Shown here: piece after piece, positions 14,627 through 15,630 of the stretch
How the letters are laid out: each line of letters starts with the position of its first letter
Position numbering within the stretch: position 1 is the stretch's first letter
NCBI GenBank assembly: GCA_964457365.1
Contig: CAYWFP010000092.1
Location: 1 to 15,630 of the forward strand
DNA: 15,630 bases
Direction of reading: 5' to 3'
Source of the DNA: CAYWFP01 sp964457365
Lineage (GTDB): Bacteria > Planctomycetota > SZUA-567
Notes under the pieces: model-generated
What the model was told of the DNA's origin: nothing
The model's database searches: none
Seen by the model: only the letters and a program-made list of their open reading frames with translations
Translations under genes and position numbers: made by a program

Positions 14627-15445
14627 ATGCGGACCGAATCGCCGACCGTCCTGATCGTCGAGGACGACGAGACCTACCAGTGCCTGCTCCACGACCGCCT
14701 GAGCGAGCGCGGCTTCCGCATTCGCATGGCCAAGCACGCCGCCGAAGGGCTGGCGTACCTCAAGCGCGAGGCGCCGGAGGTGCTGATCGTGGACCTGAAC
14801 CTGCCGGACATGCCCGGCGCGGAGGTGCTTGAGCAGGCTGCGCGCCTGGCGCCGGAGACGGTCGCGCTGGTCATCACCGGCCACGCCAGCGTCGAGTCCT
14901 CGCTGGCGGCGCTGCGATTGGGCGCGGAGGACTACCTCCCCAAGCCGATCAACCTCGAGCACCTCGATCTGGCCGTCGCGCGCGGACTTGAGCGGCGGCG
15001 GTTGCGGCGGGAGAACGAGGAACTGGCCTTCGCCGCCGGCAAGTCGACACGCTGCGGCGAACTGGTGGGCGCGAGCAAGGCGATGGTCGAGATCTACAAG
15101 GAGATCGCCCGCGCCGGGCGCACCGCGGCCACGGTCCTGATCCAGGGCGAGACCGGCACCGGCAAGGAACTCGCCGCGCGCGCGGTACACGCCATGAGCG
15201 AGCGCGCCGACAAGCCGTTCCTGGCGCTCAACTGCAGCAGCATCACCGAGAGCCTGCTGGAGAGCGAGCTCTTCGGCCACGTCAAGGGCGCCTTCACCGG
15301 CGCGCACGCGGAGGAGCCCGGCTACTTCGAGGCGGTGAAGGGGATGGGCTGGGAGCTCGAGGAGGGCTGTACTTCACTGAACCGGGTCTGCTCGCTTGGC
15401 CGCTTCAGATCGAATCGCCGACACAGGTCTCCCGCGATCCACTGA
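14627..15445 (+). CDS. NtrC-type sigma-54 response regulator, truncated and frame-shifted
   Basis: A regulator that would activate sigma-54 promoters on phosphorylation, but the gene is broken. Intact parts: receiver 1-120 with D56 in LIVDLNLPDMPG, T84 in VITGH and K106 in LPKPI; linker helix; the beginning of the AAA+ domain with VGASKAM, Walker A GETGTGKE (174-181) and the sigma-54-contacting loop GAFTGA (221-226). After PGYFEA (about residue 236, base 15334) the expected GGTLFLDEI Walker B region is missing. The frame continues into about 36 unrelated residues and stops at 15443-15445. Walker B, sensor II and the DNA-binding helix-turn-helix (normally up to about residue 450) are lost, so it cannot act as a normal activator; a receiver-only function is possible. 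The bases after the break encode a DUF4143 fragment in another frame. Confidence 0.85.
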   Translation: MRTESPTVLIVEDDETYQCLLHDRLSERGFRIRMAKHAAEGLAYLKREAPEVLIVDLNLPDMPGAEVLEQAARLAPETVALVITGHASVESSLAALRLGAEDYLPKPINLEHLDLAVARGLERRRLRRENEELAFAAGKSTRCGELVGASKAMVEIYKEIARAGRTAATVLIQGETGTGKELAARAVHAMSERADKPFLALNCSSITESLLESELFGHVKGAFTGAHAEEPGYFEAVKGMGWELEEGCTSLNRVCSLGRFRSNRRHRSPAIH

Positions 15446-15630
15446 TGGGGAGCATTATTGAGAATATGGTAGTGGTGGAAGCTCTGAAAGCCGCCTACAA
15501 CCGTGGCGCACCGCCACACCTCTCGTTTTACCGTGACAAATCCGGACTCCAAATCGACCTGGTCCGCGAGTACCAAAGACGACCGTACGCGGTGGAAATC
15601 AAAGCAGGAACCACGTTCGTGCCGGACATG
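15364..15630 (+). pseudogene. C-terminal fragment of a DUF4143-type AAA ATPase, runs off the window
   Basis: In the frame starting at 15364 the translation reads GLYFTEPGLLAWPLQ, then GSIIENMVVVEALKAAYNRG, then LSFYRDKSGLQIDLV and AVEIKAG. These are the typical C-terminal motifs of DUF4143 ATPases (KLYFxDTGLLA, GxxxENxVxxEL, FYRxxxGxEVDF, IEIKxG), which end in a nuclease-like fold with D, E and K residues. The N-terminal AAA half, with Walker A and B, is absent. Instead, upstream in this frame lies the out-of-frame regulator sequence, with no promoter or ribosome binding site of its own. The composition is less GC-rich than the neighbouring genes, suggesting separate origin. The reading frame is still open at the window end. 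Confidence 0.75.

Overview
This window is a GC-rich bacterial chromosome segment. Coding density is high apart from two long gaps. A TolC-type outer-membrane protein implies a Gram-negative envelope. A cytoplasmic FHA-Ser/Thr kinase, a hybrid histidine kinase, a CheA-type kinase and a sigma-54-type response regulator point to a signalling-rich, probably free-living lineage. Zinc-ribbon/FHA/kinase proteins of this kind are common in the PVC group and related deep-branching phyla. I cannot assign a phylum from sequence alone.

Layout. (1) 60-2946, minus strand: a two-gene operon, TolC-like outer-membrane factor then FHA-Ser/Thr protein kinase. (2) 2947-4157: mostly non-coding and richer in A/T. 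It holds one 55-residue gene (3410-3577, DUF4177-like shape), a pair of 20-21 nt direct repeats 84 nt apart, short hairpins, and an orphan ribosome binding site plus ATG pointing into the end of cheA. (3) 4158-8935, minus strand: a translationally coupled signalling operon, hybrid histidine kinase, single-domain receiver, CheA-like kinase, with a good promoter at 8975-9003. (4) 9129-14178, plus strand: a carbohydrate operon, sugar-porter MFS permease, six-hairpin glycosidase, GT4 glycosyltransferase, from a strong promoter at 9065-9093. (5) 14285-15630, plus strand: a small membrane protein, then an NtrC-type regulator cut off in the middle of its AAA+ domain and joined out of frame to the C-terminal part of a DUF4143 ATPase that runs off the window.

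The main unexplained structure is a 44-nt repeat present three times (11-54, 3573-3616 reversed, 10534-10577). All copies are nearly identical although they are thousands of bases apart, and each lies 0-7 nt from a stop codon. Copies 1 and 2 read the same way relative to the gene they follow. Copy 3 is inverted relative to the gene before it and runs into the ribosome binding site of the glycosidase gene. Copies 1 and 2 also share a further 14-nt block, adjoining the repeat in one and 106 nt away in the other, as if one were a deletion derivative of a longer unit.

The kinase/receiver/CheA operon probably forms a phosphorelay, but no chemoreceptor, CheW, CheR or CheB is present here, so its input and output are unknown. 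The permease, glycosidase and glycosyltransferase plausibly work together on import and turnover of alpha-linked glucosides or glucans.
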